A stretch of DNA of 64,000 nt from Lineus longissimus. Taxonomy: Eukaryota; Nemertea; Pilidiophora; Heteronemertea; Lineidae. The notes beneath the pieces are model-generated. The model saw only the letters and a program-made list of their open reading frames with translations. It was not told where the DNA came from and did no database searches. Shown here one piece after another: positions 23,370 through 35,592 of the stretch (its first letter is position 1; every line of letters begins with the position of its first letter). Both the position numbers and the translations under genes were made by a program. The stretch is taken from assembly GCF_910592395.1 (NCBI RefSeq), contig NC_088319.1, forward strand, positions 11,284,001-11,348,000, in the 5' to 3' direction.

Positions 23370-26300
23370 ATGCTTATGACACTCGTACCGTTTGATCATT
23401 CTCATACATTACTTCGCCAGGTTGCGTTTCACAACCCCATCTACAGCCTCAGCCCAGCTGCCTCTGGAAACGATGCATCGGTGGAAATGTCAGGATTTAA
23501 CTCGGACGATGTCTCAATGGATGACATCCGGCTTATTGACCAATCAGCGTCTATATGGCAGAAAATTAAGTCACACAAGCTGGTTTCCGGTATCCTGACC
23601 CTAGTGGCTGTTGGCATAGTGGTGGTCATTTCAGTGGTGGCACTTTATTATACAGGTAATCAGAACGTTTTTTATTGTATTTTTATCATTTCTTTGAAAA
23701 CTTCGTCAACAATATCATGAGTAACAAATGAAAATAGCCGAGTAAAGTGACTTTTGTATCGTGTAACTCCAGTGAATGTTTAAGAGCCTCCTTTTTTATT
23801 TTTTATTTTACCTCCAGGAAACTTGTCCGGCCTAAGCTCACCTTTGGGGAGCAGGAGCGGGAATCTCACCACAGCACCTACCACTACCCCACATGTCACA
23901 ACAACTTTGTCCAGAGCCTCTACCACGCAAAAAACAGCCGCAAAAACGCCAACGACCACAACAACTTCGTCCAGAGCCTCTACCACGCAAAAAACAACCG
24001 CAAAAACGCCAACGACCACAACAACTTTGTCCAGAGCCTCTACCACGCAAAAAACAACCGCAAAAACGCCAACGACCACAACAACTTTGTCGAGAGCCTT
24101 TACCACGCAAAAAACAACCGCAAAAACGCCAACGACCACAAAAACTTCGTCCAGAGCCTCTACCACGCAAACAACAGCACCAAAAACGCCAACGACCACA
24201 ACAACAACAACGACGACGACAACAACAGTTATGCCTCCGACAACAACAATTGCAGCACAGAACAAATGTGTTTCAAATGTCTTTTTCGACGAGGTGTGTT
24301 CAGCTTTGGCAGGCTGGAAGACGACGATAAGGCCAAACTTAATGAACCAGACGAAATTCGTAAGTAACATGTTTTATTGGCTCATAGTAGAAAGGGTAAA
24401 CAATAAACCCTATGTATTAGTTTTGGTACAAATAGTATCTGTCTACACAGTGGTAATGTTGAGGTTTCTATTCAGTTCGTATTTACGCAATTGAAATTTT
24501 CAAATTCAATTACAAATTACAAATTTTGATTTTTTAACGAACGGAGTACTAGGCCTTTAAATCAACAGCCGTCAGTGACCACGGTGTATTAAGGGCACCC
24601 AACAAACTCTCTGTCTGGTCGTTGTAAATATTATTACTTAAGTGATAACATCGTCTACCACTTACTCGCCAACCTTGATAAGATGACAGTCAGCTCACAT
24701 GATAACAGTTCAAGTGCCTCACTATAGTAACATAAAATTTATCAGTGAAAGACATAGGTTTCAAAACTCCCCATGGGGGCGTAACATACCTTGGATTCAA
24801 AACATTTCTACTTCAGGGTATACATGTGTGTACTGGTATTCCACCATCTACACCCTAACAAAATCTTGCAGATGATTCGAAATTCCAATCACAATTACGT
24901 CGGGCGTACTGGTGAACGCCGCAGCAATGCAAGTTGCTAAAATTGCTATACTTATAATACCTATCTATTTGCAAGACACAAATGCAGTTCTTTTCAAGTT
25001 TCTTGTTAAATTTTCCAGCTTGTAGCTCGGGATGCGGTGAAGGCGATTCAATCCATGTCTCTACATGATAGCCCTATTTGCGACAGAAGGATCCTGGTAC
25101 ACTTCGCCTGTGCCGTCTACTTCCCAAAGTGTGTAAACGACCAGGCCGTGTTGCCCTGCAAGGAGTACTGCATTGGTAGGTCATCATGGCAAGTACGTGA
25201 ATAGCCAGGGCGTGTTGCCTTGCAAGAAGTAGTGCATGAAAGCATGAAAGGAATAAACATGGTGAATTGAATCACAAAAATAAAGGGGCGCAAAGGTTTG
25301 ACAGTTTGGTATACTTACATGTATATCATTAAAATTCATCCTTTCAGATACATACAAATTCTGTTACGGCCTCACTGCGCTCGATTCCCTCATGTCTGAA
25401 TGCATCAGGAACTACCCCTCGAGATCCCCTGGTGGTACATGCGTCCGACAACCGCAACGTGAGTACACTCCAGGCCTCACTTTGAAAATTTCTCCTAATT
25501 TTTAAACTCATCATATGACTCTTACCTTAGAGAAATCAAAGCTCTTATTACGCCACTAGGAGTTAGGTCTTGCGTGCATGATACCATCGTGATGGTCGAC
25601 ATCAAGCTGTTGCAGCTGAATTAAGTCAAAGTTATGATTTTATCATCTTAAATCATAACACAGTTAATCAGTGACCTTTAGTAACAACTGTAAATCGTTG
25701 CAATATCGGTTATTGCGTAATACATGTAGACAAAATACGTCGATGATTTCTCAAAGTGACCATGCCAGTGTGCAATTTTTCTGAAATTGAGATAACAGCG
25801 CCATCTGAGTTGCACTAGCCATGTATACTTGTACACCAATTATCATAGTGATATTCAAAGCCATGTCGATTCTATAACTCTTTATCCTCTATTCATGCAT
25901 TTCGTGCCATTATACTCTTAATGCACAGAGTCATTCAAACTGAATCTTTGAGTGGAGTTTTCTCAAGATGAAAAGTTTGCTCATTTGTCACTGAAATCAT
26001 CGACGAATACTCCTAAAAAAACGAAATCTATATTTTTACCATATCCTCACTGTTACCATTGTATCCTGACCTTTTCCATTGTATCCACTTTTACCGTTCA
26101 TATCATATCCTCACTTTGATCATTGTGACCTAAAGTTTAGCATATCGTATCCTAACGCTTACTGTCAGCACTCCACTGTCTAATAACTTTTACTATTGCC
26201 TTCCCCTTTGACCATTATCTGCTAAAATTCGTCTCGATCCTCACTTTCTAAAGGATCGAATTGTTGTAGACTACATTTTACAACGGATGTAGAGCAAAAA

Positions 26301-29300
26301 AACCAAACATCCCGAGTGCTCTACATCCATGATTTCACCGTTGTCTACTCATTGACATTGCCTATATGTACTAACTTTTACCATGATTGTTTCACCCACT
26401 CTTCCCCGTTTCTGCTCACTTTTACCAAGACTGTAAACTTTTAACCGACTTCGATACATTTTCAGTGTTCAACTGTAGTGCAGGTGAGTTCATGTGCATG
26501 AATGGGCCAATGGTCTCCAACAAGACTACGTGCATCCAAGCAGACAGGCGCTGTAACTACCAGTACGATTGCTTAGACCTGTCAGACGAGAAGAACTGCA
26601 ATAGAACTTGTCCTTTAGAAGAATACAGGTAAACACAGTCAATGCATGCACTATTGAAGATGAAGGGTTTTGAGCTTCAGAAAACCTTTTTAGGTTTCAG
26701 CGAACACAAATACATGAAATATGCAAGCCGTAAAAGTTTTTCAGTGAAAATGACAAACCTTAAATAATTTTGAGTTTGTGAAAAACCTCAAAGGGTTTTT
26801 CGTTTTTTCGTTTTTCGTTTTCCCCTGAAAAACCGCTACTTTGTGTAGGCTGAAGATTTTGAAGCCACCACCTCCAGTTAATTGTCTAATCTCAAACAAC
26901 CTTCTATATGGAGATATTCAAAGCACCGGCCAACTACGTGTTTCAATTGCCACCTGTTCTGAATGTAAAACATTCAGATTGCGATTACTCAAAATTAAAT
27001 CTTTGCTGATCGGCCACCGCGACGATACATGACCTTGGTTGTTCATTCCAGTTGCAAAAATGGCAGCCGAAGTATCTTGAATCCATCCTCGGTCTGCATC
27101 AAGGTCTCCGAGCGCTGTGACGGCAAGAACCATTGTAGTGATGGCAGCGACGAGATGGACTGTGATGGCGACTGCGGAAAGGATTGGTTCAAATGCGAAA
27201 ATGTAAGTACATGTAAAACTAGCTTTTAAATAGCCGCTTCACATCATGATCAAAGCCATTCAGTATCCTGGAGTGTCCCGGGTGATGTGCCGTTAAGGAG
27301 CACTGGACTGGGAGCAGCTTCTAAGCGCATCCCTAAACTTTCGAACCATTAAACGTGGTAACGATTTGATTGGACGGTGCAGGAACATGACCCGCCAATG
27401 CGCGGGCATTAAGGAATAAGAGACGGGTCTGCATTGACCCATTTGCATTAAACATATATTTCCTCTCCAAGGGTACCGACACCATCACAGGAGGGCATTG
27501 CATCAACATGACCCGCCACTGTGACGCCATCAAGGACTGCACAGATGGCTCGGATGAGAAGCATTGTCCGGAGAGACAGTGCCATAAACATGAGATGAAA
27601 TGTGACCGCGGCATTAACAGGTAGGCTACATGAAAGGGTACTGCGCTGTACTGACTACTGCTCATATACCTCTGTCGGGTAGTCTTAAAACCGCGCGGAG
27701 AGATGAAGGTTTTAGTTAGAAAAACGCTTCGTCGCTCGTCATTTTGGTGCAGAAGCGCTTTTTTGCTGACCCCGTGATGAAGTGGGATAGATAACTTTCA
27801 ATGATAACTGTTGTGAACAACTGTTGTGAGTGCGCAAAAATCTGCCTGCATATTCACAAAACCTCTATTTGAATTCAAGTCCATTCCAAAGAGAAATTCC
27901 CCTAAACCCATTGGTTGATACGCGTGTGTGTGTGTGTGTGTGTGTATGATCGTTTTCGATTTTGCGTTGACGACCGATTCTTAGACACCTTGGTTGCAAC
28001 GGACTTTACCTCTGGCCGAAGACAGAGTCAAATGGCGAATTAACCCAATTGGTACTTAACCGTAGTGGCACGTAAATGCGCTCATCCCGCCTTGCAGAAA
28101 GAATACCTGAAGAATAACATGGCACCTCCTTCAAAGTATAAAGTGAACGCTGAGGAAGAAAAGGAAGAAAATGTTGTAATGCATTTTCACACTGCGCTTC
28201 GTTTTCGCTGCAGCGGTTAAGTGGTGCCACAGCCCAGTACGTTACTTCCTCTTGTACATCAACTTACCTGCTCTCATTTATTCATTTATTCAACAGATAT
28301 ACTAGAACAAACTGCCTCCTGAATATTTACGCATGTGATCGGGACAAAGATTGTTATGATGGCTCCGACGAGTCAGGTTGTAACTACACATGCAGGGCTG
28401 GTTTCTTCGGCTGCAAGACGGGAAAGTTAGCAATAAATCCATTTTACGGTTACTGCATCAATAGCACAATGGTATGCGATGGGATGGCCGAGTGCGAGGA
28501 CTTTAGTGATGAGTTGAATTGCAATGGGACCTGTCCTAATGGCGGATTTAGATGTTTGAACGGCACTGCTAAGTACTCATCCCCAATTAGCTCTAGGAAA
28601 TCACACTGTTTGCCGCGATTCTACAGGTGCGACGGAATAGGACAGTGTGAAGATAACAGCGATGAAAAGAACTGCAATCGGACTTGTAAACTCAGCGAGT
28701 TTCGATGTGAGAATGGGACTGATGTTAACAACGGCGATGACTGCGTGACCCGCTACGAGCTGTGTGATAAAGTTAACCAGTGTAGTGACGGCAGCGATGA
28801 AAAGAATTGTAAATACATGTGCCTCCAGGGGGAGTTTATGTGTGAACAGGGGTCAAAGTCGGGTAACATGAGTGGCTACTGCATCTTCGCAAATCAAAAG
28901 TGCGATGGCATCGCGCAGTGCGAAGACGGGAGTGATGAAAAAGGATGTACGAACATTATCTGTCCTGAAAAGTTCAAAAGATGTCGGAACGGGACCGATA
29001 AAATTGGTAACCAGTGCATACCGGATGATGAATTTTGTGACAAAAAGTTCGACTGCTCCGATAAATCAGATGAGTTAAATTGTACTTTTAGGTGTTCTGG
29101 TAACTTTAGTTTCGAGTGCGCAAAAAGCCCTGCTGTGACAAGGCGCGTTGGGGTTCCCCCTTACTGTGTTCATTGGTATCAGCATTGCAACGGTCCCAAA
29201 GACTGTATAGACGGAAGTGACGAGCTGAACTGTGCGTCCGTACCGTGTCCACCGCAACATTTCCGCTGCTTGAATGGGAAGGACTGGTTACACGGCGACT

Positions 29301-32300
29301 ACTGTATCAGGGGACAGTATAAATGCGACAGGACGCGCGACTGCACGGACGGTAGCGACGAGCTGGCATGCACCTACCGCTGCCCTACCGGCCAGTTTAA
29401 GTGTCAAAATGGAAGCATCATGACCTCGCCCGGGCGTGGGTACTGCCTTGCGGAGGACAAAGTCTGTAACGGAGTCCACGATTGTGCCGACGGGTCCGAT
29501 GAGTTAGACTGCAAAAAGAAGAACTGCTCGGATTCTGAATTCCGCTGCAAGAACGGCACCAACAAACACAGCGGATCCACTGACTTCTGTATCAACAAGG
29601 ACTACACCTGTGACCGCGATTTCGACTGCACGGACAGGAGTGACGAGGCGCCCATCTACAACTGCACGTACTCGTGCTCGCCCGGGTACTTCTCATGCAA
29701 GAATGGAACAAGGACAGTGGGATTTGGTCACTGCATCCCGGGCTACTACGTCTGCGACAAATGGGCGGATTGTATAGACCACAGTGACGAAAAGCTTTGT
29801 AACCATCGGTGTAGCGATAACGAGTTTAAGTGCCTGAATGGATCAGACCTGGCCAACCAAAAGGTTTGTACGAAGCGTGTTTATCGTTGTGACAAGAAGA
29901 AAGACTGCTCTGACAACAGTGATGAGGAGGCTTGCAATTACGTCTGCCCAAATGGCACCGTGAAATGCCACATTGGCGTTCTCAAGTAAGTACAGATGTT
30001 GCATGCATGTCCAACATGTCCAAGGGCAGACATACAGCACCCATATGGACAACATCTATATTTGACTGGGCTTGTCGCATGTACCGATCCGCGGATGTGC
30101 CTATGTGGACACAATACCTCCATATGCAGGCCTTGTTGTCCACATGTTCATCAGGTCGAGTCTAGCTTGCTCATCTGCGCTAGACTTTTCAACAGGAAAT
30201 GAGAAGGCTCATTTTCTCTGCCCGAGAAATGTAAAATGTTCGCCGAAACGTTGGTCGTGCGAAACCCCTTTTAAGCAAGACGTTTAGACTAATATAATAC
30301 CAGTTTAATCGCAATCAGTTGGATCAGGGTTGAATTAAGATGAATCACATTTATTCGAGATCACTCGAGATGCCCAAAATTGAGTTGTATTCAGTTCGAT
30401 TTCTTTGAGTTGATTGACTACGGCTCCCCTCCAGATCAGGGCGTGGCTTCTGTTTCAACACGAATCAGGATTGTGACGGCAAGATCGACTGCGCAGATGG
30501 GAGTGATGAAAGAGACTGCGGTGCGAAGCAGTGCCCCACGGATCACTTCAGATGCCTAAATGGTAAAGCTATGTAAGTACCTCTCGATATTTGAACGGGT
30601 GAGTGTGGTCCACATTTTCTTCATATCCAGAACAACTACCAAAATCGTGTCTACTTCCGTATTCAGTGAATGCACTGGACGGACATAATTCCGACTGCAC
30701 CTACGAAGACTTGTGGTAAACGGAGCGATGAAACGTGTGCGGATGATGTGATCTAAACCCTTATAGTGTATGAAAAAAATAATGTCACATGTCGATTGAT
30801 TTTTTTATTTTGACCTAATCGCCTTGTACTTTGGTCTGTCTGGCCCGCCGTCTACACTTACCATGGCGAACTGACCTGCTCCCACCAATGGATTCCAACT
30901 TGTTCCAGCTAAAAAAAGGTTGCCATTCTCACATAAACGACCAGCTCTCTTTACCAAGCCTTTCTTACATGATTCCAGTGCCAGTGGATCCTACTGCATT
31001 TACAAGGATCTCCGTTGCAACCGCAAACAAGACTGTTCAGATGGCAGTGACGAAAGGGACTGCCCGCCTTACGCATGCCCGGATGGAAAGTTCAAGTGTG
31101 CGACGGGTTCGGCCTCCTTGAGATACGCCCCGTATCAAGGCTTTTGTGTCAACGCTACGTCTCGCTGTGACGGTTACTTCGACTGCGCGGACAGGAGTGA
31201 TGAAAATTCTTGCAACGTGACAAAATGTCCCACCGGAGAGTTCCTCTGCAACGGGGAACATGCAACAAACAAACATAACGGGCATCGTTGTTTACCTTTG
31301 TCGTACAAATGTGATCGCGACCCAGACTGCACGGACAAAAGTGACGAATGGAACTGCACGTACACGTGTCCTAACATAAATCAAGTTGCATGCCAACAGG
31401 GAACACTTAGGCGGTTCCCGTTTTACGGATTCTGTATCAACAGGGCTGAAACGTGTGACGGATTTTTAGACTGTGTTGATGGTTCAGACGAGAAGGACTG
31501 CGGTAGGCGCTGCCCCGCGAACATGTGGGCGTGTAAGAACGGGGTGAGTGTCTACACCATGTCCAGGTGCATCAAAAGTACCTACAAGTGTGACAGAGAT
31601 CGCGACTGTACAGACGGCAGTGACGAGGCGGAGTGCACCACCGCCTCGTGCATCTTTGGTAACTTTACCTGCAAGATTGGCACGACGAACTACAGGCCAT
31701 ACCAAAGGTGTACGCCAGTCTCTACAAGATGCGACGGAAGCTGGCACTGTATGGACGGAAGCGATGAAAAGGGTTGCAACAAGGCGTGTAATGCAACGGA
31801 ATTCAAATGTGCACAGTCGTTAGCCGCCGCGGACGGGGAGCGATGCATCAACTTGAACCACAAATGCGACAGGATCGAGGACTGTCTGGATAAAAGTGAC
31901 GAGAAGGACTGCAGTTATCAGTGCCCCGCCTCCGACGACTTCATGTGCACAAGTGGCGCCATTAACAGGTATGTGGCACCATTTGTTAAACTAATAGGAA
32001 GTTCTTGCAAAGCCCCCAAAACGCCAACGTGAACGCCTATCCCATTGTTTAACCTCCTGACAACGAAGTTAAATCTTTCGGGGGCTTTTTTCGAAAAATC
32101 CCTATTGTCGGACCAGAAATGATAAGGCGTTTTCACCCGGCCTGATTCAAGAATCAAAATCAGAATCGAAAACAGGCTAATAAAACATATTATTTGTTAA
32201 CGACCAAATAAGCACAGTTGTGACAATATTGTGAAGAGATCACAATTAGCATGCGTCGGATAGGCAGTTGCAGACTCAGTTTCATTTTATGGTAAAAGAA

Positions 32301-34244
32301 GAGTCAGTTCCATTCCTGGTCGTCGGATTCTCCACGGGTGCGTGTAATAACTTTCAGTCTTTACAATCTATTAAGCTGAGATTTAGACGGCGGCGGGGTT
32401 CAATCATAGCTTGCGGCCAGTCCGCTTCTTTTTTGAGATCCTCTGGCGGTGCGACAGCGTTGCAGAAAATGTGGAGGGATCGGCCTACCTACCCTTGTGT
32501 CCAGCAATGTGTAAACCCTTGGTGAAAAAAGTGTAAATCAGCAACAGAAAGTGTAATTCCTGAGTTTTATAATGATTTTAGCTTGATTTTGAAACAAGTT
32601 GCCTTGAGTTAAAATGTAAAACAGCCCGAAGAAAGTGTAAACAGGCCTTGCCATGTGTAAAATTTCCCCCAAATGTGTAAGGGTATAGGCAGCCTTGGGG
32701 GATAGACATCCATTCATATTGCTCGAATGAGCTTAATTTAGACATCCTAACTGTGATTACATTCGTTTTCATTTGACGAGGGTGAATAACGGTAACCGCC
32801 TTCCACTTTAGCACCTTCCTTAGAGAGCGTCGCTTCTGCGTAAATAAGACGCAGCGATGTGACAAAAAAGTGGACTGTAGAGATGGAAGCGATGAAAAGG
32901 ACTGCATCAAATGTGCCCCGACTGAATTCAAGTGTACCAACGGCACCAAGAAAGGAGGTATGATCTTAAAGGGTAACTCGTGTCAAATTTCACCATGTTT
33001 TAGCTGTTTTTGACAAATGACTAAGTCACTTTCTCATAAATCGGTAAGGTTTTCGAATCGAAATGCACATTTTTCTAGAAATTGATGGTTTAATCCGGCC
33101 CGGACTGCTCGCTTCGACGACTTTTTCGTTGATGACGTCACAACATGAACATTTTCGCGGTCGCGGTGATTTACATTCAGCGATTTTATAATAAATCTAA
33201 TAAAAAATGGAAAATTTGAGCTTTACATTTGTGATCAACAATTAAAAACGGACGTATTTACGCAAAGTTGTAAATCACAATATAGTATCAGGGGATTGCG
33301 CGCGAACAGGTTTAGCCTAATGTTTACATTTTCACCACCCGAGATCAAATATGAACCTTCTCATTTCCTGTTTGAATGTCCAGCGCAGATCAATAATCAT
33401 TTTTTTCAGACTCTACGGAATGTATTGATGCGGAGGTCAGGTGTGACAGGGTTGAAGACTGCACTGACAGTAGCGACGAGAAGGCATGTAACTATACCTG
33501 CGACCCCACTATCTATTTCAAGTGTGCCACTTCCACGATTGTGACTGCCCCATATAGAGGATTTTGTGTCAAAATTTCACAGGTAGGCCTAATGCGTTAT
33601 TTTCCTCCTACATTTTCTTTAACGAAGCCCGCTCGCACCTATACACTAGGCCTGAACTCTATAGGTTCTACTGTCTTATCAAAGGGTTCACATCGTGATA
33701 CCATCGACCCCCACGAAGCATGTTTCATGGAGAAGGCCTAAGCCGACAAGGGCAAATAAAGGCAATGTTAGATTATTTGTAATCCACTACAATTACATGT
33801 AGTTCATTGATCAGAAATGCCTCTCCCTGTTTTCTCAGAACTTCTTGTTCTGCTGGCTAATACCAAGAGGCGGTTGTCTTTAGACCATGCCCAGGACCTT
33901 CCGGCTAAGTCTTTTACTTTCCCTGGCATAGGCAACAGATACACGGGACCCGCTCGGTTTTACCGCAATACAATTAGCGGTGAAAGCGCTAAGAAGAAGA
34001 AGACTCAGTTAGTTTTACTAAATAATGAACTGAAATTGCTTTTCATTTACAGAAATGTAATGGGTTGTACGACTGTCGCGACAAAAGCGATGAGGCAAAC
34101 TGCTCCTGTCCATCCGGACATTTTCTCTGTAAAATTGGTGCAAACATCGACGGCACGGGGCGATGTATTCCTAACGCGAAAAAATGTGATAAGAAGCAAG
34201 ATTGTACCGACAATAGCGACGAAGATGGCTGCTCATCGGGCTAG
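23370..34244 (+). CDS. Gene A: type II membrane protein with FZ domain and 27 LDLa repeats
   Basis: Thirteen exons keep frame throughout: 23370..23655, 23818..24359, 25019..25175, 25348..25458, 26466..26628, 27052..27202, 27472..27620, 28297..29985, 30435..30572, 30979..31968, 32824..32957, 33410..33582, 34053..34244 (4,875 nt, 1,624 aa). The N-terminus has no signal peptide. The cytosolic segment carries FHNPIY (NPxY) and DDIRLI (acidic dileucine type). TM is residues 71-93. A Thr-rich repeat stalk follows, then a Frizzled-type cysteine-rich domain (about 246-363), then 27 LDLa modules to the stop. Each LDLa keeps six Cys and the calcium-binding D..DC.D.SDE pattern. There is no protease, EGF or YWTD module. 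AATAAA lies at 34322. The start is uncertain: an acceptor-like CAG before GTT at 23421 aligns with the exon start of gene B, so residues 1-17 may instead come from an upstream exon. I infer an endocytic or ligand-trapping receptor. Confidence 0.88.
23818..24359 (+). other. Gene A Thr-rich stalk and first part of the FZ domain (exon 2)
   Basis: This exon encodes the extracellular stalk next to the membrane, made of Thr/Ser/Pro/Lys-rich 20-residue repeats ([16 protein letters not shown] core) and likely O-glycosylated. It then starts the FZ domain ([12 protein letters not shown]...IRPNL), where the PNL motif matches the usual FZ sequence T-x-x-P-N-L. It ends in phase 0, as does the equivalent exon of gene B. 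Confidence 0.8.
23897..24197 (+). repeat. Coding minisatellite, 5 x 60 bp
   Basis: A 60-bp unit (ACAACTTTGTCCAGAGCCTC...ACGCCAACGACC) is repeated about five times with few differences inside gene A exon 2. The unit is a multiple of three and lacks stops, so several other frames are open too; those are by-products. Copy number is likely polymorphic and would change stalk length by 20 aa per unit. Confidence 0.92.
24400..24560. mobile_element. TTAAAGG-family MITE, partial copy in gene A intron 2
   Basis: The sequence matches the family body (GTATCTGTCTACACAGTGG, then ATTTACGCAATTGAAATT) and ends AACGGAGTACTAGGCCTTTAA. The 5' terminal repeat is not evident. It lies just after the exon 2 donor. 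Confidence 0.55.
25019..25458 (+). other. Gene A Frizzled-type CRD, second and third exons
   Basis: 25019..25175 encodes [18 protein letters not shown] followed by LPCKEYC. 25348..25458 encodes the last part with two further Cys. Together with the preceding exon they give the ten-Cys FZ pattern. The first of these exons is exactly 157 nt, the same as its counterpart in gene B, with identical phases. FZ domains bind Wnts and lipids in Frizzled; here, next to LDLa repeats, the closest known arrangement is corin. Confidence 0.75.
27923..27945. repeat. GT dinucleotide microsatellite
   Basis: About eleven GT units in a gene A intron. Confidence 0.9.
28297..29985 (+). other. Gene A giant LDLa exon (about 12 modules)
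   Basis: A single 1,689-nt exon encodes the end of LDLa 4 through the start of LDLa 16 without an intron. Modules run in tandem with linkers of only 2-4 residues between the last Cys of one and the first Cys of the next. Many linkers form N-x-T-C (NYTC, NGTC, NRTC), so a glycosylation sequon abuts the domain. Both ends are phase 2 and cut inside a module. Long intronless LDLa blocks differ from vertebrate LDLR, where most modules have their own phase-1 exon. Confidence 0.85.
31995..32107. mobile_element. 113-bp palindromic MITE, copy 1 (TAGGAAGTT family)
   Basis: It starts TAGGAAGTTCTTGCAAAGCC, contains AACGTGAACGCCTATCCCATTG and ends near GGGGGC...AATCCCTATT. Its ends and body match the copy at 60679-60794. 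It lies 26 bases after a gene A exon. Confidence 0.7.
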
Positions 34245-34321
34245 AGGGTTTTGGCAATTTCAACAACTTTTGATATGTTTCGTTCTTCACAGTAAATTAT
34301 TGGTCAACAAGCTAAAGCCTC

Positions 34322-34327
34322 AATAAA
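34322..34327 (+). promoter_or_regulatory. Candidate polyadenylation signal AATAAA (gene A)
   Basis: AATAAA about 78 bases after the gene A stop in the same orientation. It suggests a very short 3' UTR. Confidence 0.5.
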
Positions 34328-35218
34328 CTAATCACCTAAATTGAACAGGCAGAATGGCATCCACCGCCCATAAACCTGTATCTCCAGGTTCAGAAACTGT
34401 CTCAGATCAGAGAACGATACTATTTTGAACACCATTCAATCGGTCAAGGCCTGCGAGCGCGAGTTTTAATGATCTCAAAATTTGTTTTGCGTGTTGTTGG
34501 ACATGAAGTTTGTCTATATCCGAATGTGTTCGTGTTGGCTACTGATTTGCAAGTGACCCAACTTCAGCCGAAAATGATGATTTCTACAAGTGACGTGTCT
34601 CAATTCTAATACGTAAATGTTTTGGCAAACCTGTTAATCGTTGCGACTATTTGCGATTTGATTCTTTAAAAATTTCACGGTCATTGCATTGGGTTTGTAA
34701 GGGAGGAAAAAACGCTATTCACATGTTTACAAGTTAGCATGTGTACTGTGTTCAGTACGAACAATTTTATTATTTTTATACTTATTAGGAGTTAACTGTG
34801 ATGTCGTCGTATAAGCTTATTTGCATCTTGTATTATTTACTCAAGAATCGATACGATATAGTTAATCATACAAGAGTGTTTCAAATATTTGAAAGACTAT
34901 GATCATATCAACGATATTGGGTACCCTACAATGCAATTACATGTGTGTGTTCAGAATACTTAACAAAAATCTATATTAGAGGGGTACTTTCAGTTCCTAG
35001 CATTCAGTTTAACCAGAGTCTTTCATATAATTTATTTGAAAGAATCTTACCTATGTATGCGGCGGTAAAATCAAATGTAAATTTGTAGAGTGATATAAAA
35101 TTTTATAAAATTTGACTGATAAAACCAGAGCATGTTGTTTATCGATAGCTACACTTCATTATCTGCTAGAGTAAACTATGAAAAGTATTTCACTCTTCAA
35201 GAATTTTATCTTGGTATT

Positions 35219-35592
35219 ACGACCTCATCAAATTGTCAGAATGAACGGAATATAACGGCACGTGATAAAATCATGCTAATTTCCAATTTAAGGTACATGT
35301 AGTAGTAGCAGAAGATAATGCCGGACCGACACTAATGCTAATATAGAGTTACTCTTTAGAGGGCAGTTCTGGCATGCATCTAGCATGTGAACAGGAATGC
35401 AAACTTTTGTGTCAACTCGAGAGTGTATATCTCTGGCGCCCTCTCACATAAACCATGTAGCCTATCTCCTGTTGGTCCTCCCTTCAATTCAAAAACATCT
35501 TCGCAACTATTCTTGTTTTTGGCATGATTTTATCATGTGCAATCGTATATCGTTCATTCCGTTTGTTCTGTCAATTCGACGAGGCCTGATAT
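35219..35592. mobile_element. Palindromic element, full copy (CAGGCCTYRTCGAATTGAC family)
   Basis: Long imperfect terminal inverted repeats: the left arm CATCAAATTGTCAGAATGAA...GTGATAAAATCATGC is mirrored by GCATGATTTTATCATGTGCA...TGTCAATTCGACGAGGCCTG on the right. Length is about 374 bp with no coding capacity. A truncated relative is at 22231-22440. Confidence 0.72.

Noticed and set aside
23780-24370. Long open frames on the minus strand and in other plus frames over the gene A stalk
   Set aside because: They arise because a stop-free 60-bp unit, a multiple of three, is repeated. Only the frame that joins the TM exon to the FZ exon fits the splice phases.
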